A stretch of DNA of 64,000 bases, from the NCBI GenBank assembly GCA_023439125.1, contig JAEXOU010000009.1, forward strand, positions 1 through 64,000. The letters are read 5' to 3'. Origin of the DNA: Bacillota bacterium (GTDB lineage: Bacteria; Bacillota; Clostridia; Lachnospirales; Lachnospiraceae). Below are positions 62,021 through 64,000 of this stretch, one piece after another. A program made the translations under genes and the position numbers. A model generated the notes under the pieces. That model was not told the DNA's origin, ran no database searches, and worked only from the letters and a program-made list of their open reading frames with translations. How positions within the stretch are numbered: the stretch's first letter is position 1; each line of letters begins with the position of its first letter.

Positions 62021-62180
62021 TCAATGTTCGATTAAATACATAATGATAAAACTGAATCAATCAAGGTTCGAGTTAATACAAAATGATAAAACTAAATCAA
62101 TCAAGGTTCGAATTAATATATAATGATAAAACTGAATCATTCAATGTTCGAATTAATACATAATGATAAATGTGAAATCA
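62021..62180. repeat. Four 40-bp tandem repeats
   Basis: Units start at 62021, 62061, 62101 and 62141, each TCAA-GTTCG-ATTAATACA-AATGATAAAACTGAATCA with a few changes. A partial fifth starts near 62182. There is no spacer, so this is not a CRISPR array. If the promoter just upstream is right, the repeats lie in the 5' untranslated leader. Confidence 0.85.
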
Positions 62181-62205
62181 ATCAGTATTCGGAGGAAATT
62201 ATAAA

Positions 62206-63036
62206 ATGGTTTACGAAGTAATTGATATTAAGATTGATGGGTATGATTTAGATACATCAGCACAATTGGAGAGTTATAGGCTTGATCATAAGCACAAAGA
62301 GGAGCAAAGGCAATTACGTCCTGCAGTTATTATCTGTCCTGGTGGTGGTTATATTAATCTGTCCAATCGGGAAGCGGAACCAATTGCAATGCGATATTTA
62401 GCAGCTGGATATCATGCATTTATACTAAAATATCATGTAGCTCCCGTTCGATACCCAGTAGCTTTATTAGAATTAGCAAGTACGGTAAAATTATTGAGAG
62501 ACCATGCATCAGATTGGATGATTGATGAAAATAAAATTATTATAACTGGATTTTCAGCAGGAGGTCATCTTGCGGCTAGTCTTGCTTGTTTCTGGAATAA
62601 AGAATTTTTAGCAGATATTTTAAATACCACAAATGATAGAATTAAGCCAAATGGCTGCATCTTAAGTTATCCTGTCATTACATCAGGTGAGTTCGCACAC
62701 CGAGGTACTTTGGAACATTTACTTGGAGATAATGAGGAATTATTAGAGCAGGTTTCATTAGAAAAGCAAGTAAGTAAGGATACACCACCAATCTTTCTTT
62801 GGCATACACTTGCTGATGGTAGTGTTCCGGTTGAGAACTCATTGTTGTTTGTTATGGCATTGAGAAAATATAACATATCAACAGAATTTCATATGTATCC
62901 ATTGGGTGGACATGGACTGGCTTTAGCAAACGAAGAAACCCAGACTGAAAAAGGTGATAAGATTTTTGAAGAATGCCAAGGCTGGATTGATATGGCAATC
63001 CGCTGGATTCGTAAATTGGGAGGAGAACAATGTTAG
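62206..63036 (+). CDS. Alpha/beta-hydrolase (acetyl-esterase-like)
   Basis: A 276-residue serine hydrolase: oxyanion region ICPGGGY, nucleophile motif GFSAGGH (about residue 123), Asp in LADGSVP and His in GGHG near 245. It resembles clostridial carbohydrate acetyl-esterases (AXE/BD-FAE type). No signal peptide. It overlaps sufC by 7 bases, an unexpected coupling. CGGAGG precedes the ATG. Confidence 0.85.
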   Translation: MVYEVIDIKIDGYDLDTSAQLESYRLDHKHKEEQRQLRPAVIICPGGGYINLSNREAEPIAMRYLAAGYHAFILKYHVAPVRYPVALLELASTVKLLRDHASDWMIDENKIIITGFSAGGHLAASLACFWNKEFLADILNTTNDRIKPNGCILSYPVITSGEFAHRGTLEHLLGDNEELLEQVSLEKQVSKDTPPIFLWHTLADGSVPVENSLLFVMALRKYNISTEFHMYPLGGHGLALANEETQTEKGDKIFEECQGWIDMAIRWIRKLGGEQC

Positions 63037-63752
63037 AATTACGCAATATTAATTTTGGAGTAACAGGGACAACATCAAAAGATATATTAAAGGATGTTAA
63101 TCTAACGATTGACGATAATAAGTTTATTGCAATTACAGGACCAAATGGTGGTGGTAAGTCTACTCTGGCAAAAATTATTGTAGGAATTGAGCAACCATGT
63201 TCCGGACAAATTTTATTGGATGGAGAAGATATAACCAATTTAACGATTACAGAGCGTGCAAAAAAGGGAATTGGTTTTGCTTTTCAACAGCCAGTACGCT
63301 TTAAGGGGATAACAGTGAAAGACTTAATTACATTAGCTGCTGGTAGTAATATCAATACAGCAAAAGCGTGTGAATATTTATCTGAAGTTGGATTATGTGC
63401 AAAAGACTACATTAACCGTGAAGTCAATGCCAGCCTATCTGGTGGAGAGCTAAAGCGAATCGAAATCGCCACAATTCTTGCAAGAAAGACTAGAATTTCT
63501 GTATTTGATGAACCAGAGGCTGGAATTGATTTATGGAGCTTTAACAATTTAATACGTGTATTTGAGAAAATGCACCAAGAGATCCACGGTTCGATTGTCA
63601 TTATTTCACATCAGGAGCGTATACTTAATATAGCAGATCAGATTATTGTTATTGCTGATGGTAAAATTGTCGATGCAGATGAAAAGGACAAGATTTTACC
63701 GAAACTTTTGAATGAAAAACCAAATTGTAAATTCTATCAGGGGGAGGCATAA
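63030..63752 (+). CDS. sufC: SufC-like ABC ATPase (Fe-S cluster assembly)
   Basis: A 240-residue cytoplasmic ABC ATPase with Walker A GPNGGGKST, Q-loop, signature LSGGELKRIEIA and the SufC-type Walker B VFDEPEAGIDLW. With the next gene it forms a two-gene SUF (SufBC/SMS-like) scaffold for Fe-S cluster assembly. Its ATG is inside the esterase stop region (ATGTTAG). GGAGG is upstream. Confidence 0.9.
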   Translation: MLELRNINFGVTGTTSKDILKDVNLTIDDNKFIAITGPNGGGKSTLAKIIVGIEQPCSGQILLDGEDITNLTITERAKKGIGFAFQQPVRFKGITVKDLITLAAGSNINTAKACEYLSEVGLCAKDYINREVNASLSGGELKRIEIATILARKTRISVFDEPEAGIDLWSFNNLIRVFEKMHQEIHGSIVIISHQERILNIADQIIVIADGKIVDADEKDKILPKLLNEKPNCKFYQGEA

Positions 63753-63755
63753 ATC

Positions 63756-64000
63756 ATGGATGCAATACAAAAGGAATTGTTAGCTCAAGTCGCTGGTCTT
63801 CATGAAGTACCTCAAGGAGCATATAACTTAAGAGTGAATGGTGAGGGTGCTGGACGTAAAACGACAGAACATATTGATATTGTAACAAAGACAGACAAAC
63901 CTGGCATTGATATCATTATTAAACCAGGAACAAAGAATGAAAGTGTTCATATTCCAGTCGTTTTAAGCCAAAGTGGATTGAATGAGATGGTTTATAATGA
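63756..64000 (+). CDS. sufB: SufB/SufD-family scaffold protein, partial
   Basis: The first 81 codons of a gene that runs off the window. It starts MDAIQKELLAQVAGLHEVP after GGGGAGG, 3 bases behind sufC. The visible part (GAGRKTTEHIDIVTKTD) fits the short N-terminus of the clostridial SufB/D-type protein rather than the longer E. coli form. The beta-helix core is not visible. Confidence 0.8.
   Translation, partial: MDAIQKELLAQVAGLHEVPQGAYNLRVNGEGAGRKTTEHIDIVTKTDKPGIDIIIKPGTKNESVHIPVVLSQSGLNEMVYN

Noticed and set aside
62021..62185. Possible CRISPR array
   Set aside because: The 40-bp units are directly abutting with no variable spacers, and no cas genes are present.

Overview
The window is AT-rich Gram-positive DNA from an anaerobic, low-GC Firmicute. 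The gene content fits Lachnospiraceae / clostridial cluster XIVa, close to Clostridium (Lachnoclostridium) phytofermentans. That placement is inferred from gene families, not from a search. Supporting signs are an anaerobic ribonucleotide reductase (nrdD/nrdG), indolepyruvate:ferredoxin oxidoreductase, a two-gene SUF pair, strong AGGAGG ribosome sites, many U-tailed terminators and TTGACA/TATAAT promoters. There are no rRNA or tRNA genes, no insertion sequence with a transposase, no phage and no CRISPR array. It reads as chromosomal core sequence sprinkled with small palindromic repeats.

Layout. 1-2.1 kb: repeats and a sodium:solute symporter. 2.3-9.8 kb: an export operon with three lipoprotein adaptors, one large FtsX-type permease and two ATPases, one carrying an AbrB-like tail. 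10.0-15.3 kb: a CmpB-type membrane protein, then iorA-iorB-ACT-paaK-ACT for aryl/indole-pyruvate oxidation. 15.4-20.2 kb: single genes (NusG-II protein, M23 peptidase, S8 protease, a membrane protein behind a perfect cre site, a YehR-like lipoprotein, a CBS protein). 20.3-28.4 kb: GH36 alpha-galactosidase that appears to start at ATT, then a five-gene polyamine cluster. 28.6-35.7 kb: nrdD under tandem NrdR boxes, two secreted proteins, then nrdG. 35.7-46.3 kb: two small genes of unknown role, purC-purF-purB, a LysR regulator, an M18 aminopeptidase, dUTPase and purA. 46.6-49.7 kb: divergent ApbE flavin transferase and its likely client, a flavoprotein with three internal repeats. 50-52.6 kb: ilvN-ilvC and a Cys/Asn-rich protein. 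52.8-58.5 kb: MATE exporter, a two-domain glycosyl/glycerophosphotransferase, and DUF134 plus an Mrp-NifX fusion. 58.5-61.8 kb: M-box riboswitch, mgtE and a CNNM/HlyC-type membrane protein. 61.9-64 kb: an esterase followed by sufC and the start of sufB.

The least explained layer is non-coding. Three families of small palindromic repeats recur. Family A (about 200 bp, five copies plus a remnant) keeps its inner arms paired through compensatory base changes. Its sequence seems to have supplied the promoter of purA and part of the promoter of ilvN. Family C begins straight after intrinsic terminators at all three sites. Other candidate regulators are interleaved inverted repeats before the polyamine cluster, a terminator inside the nrdD leader, a 25-codon leader ORF in a hairpin between the M-box and mgtE, and four 40-bp tandem repeats before the esterase-suf genes.
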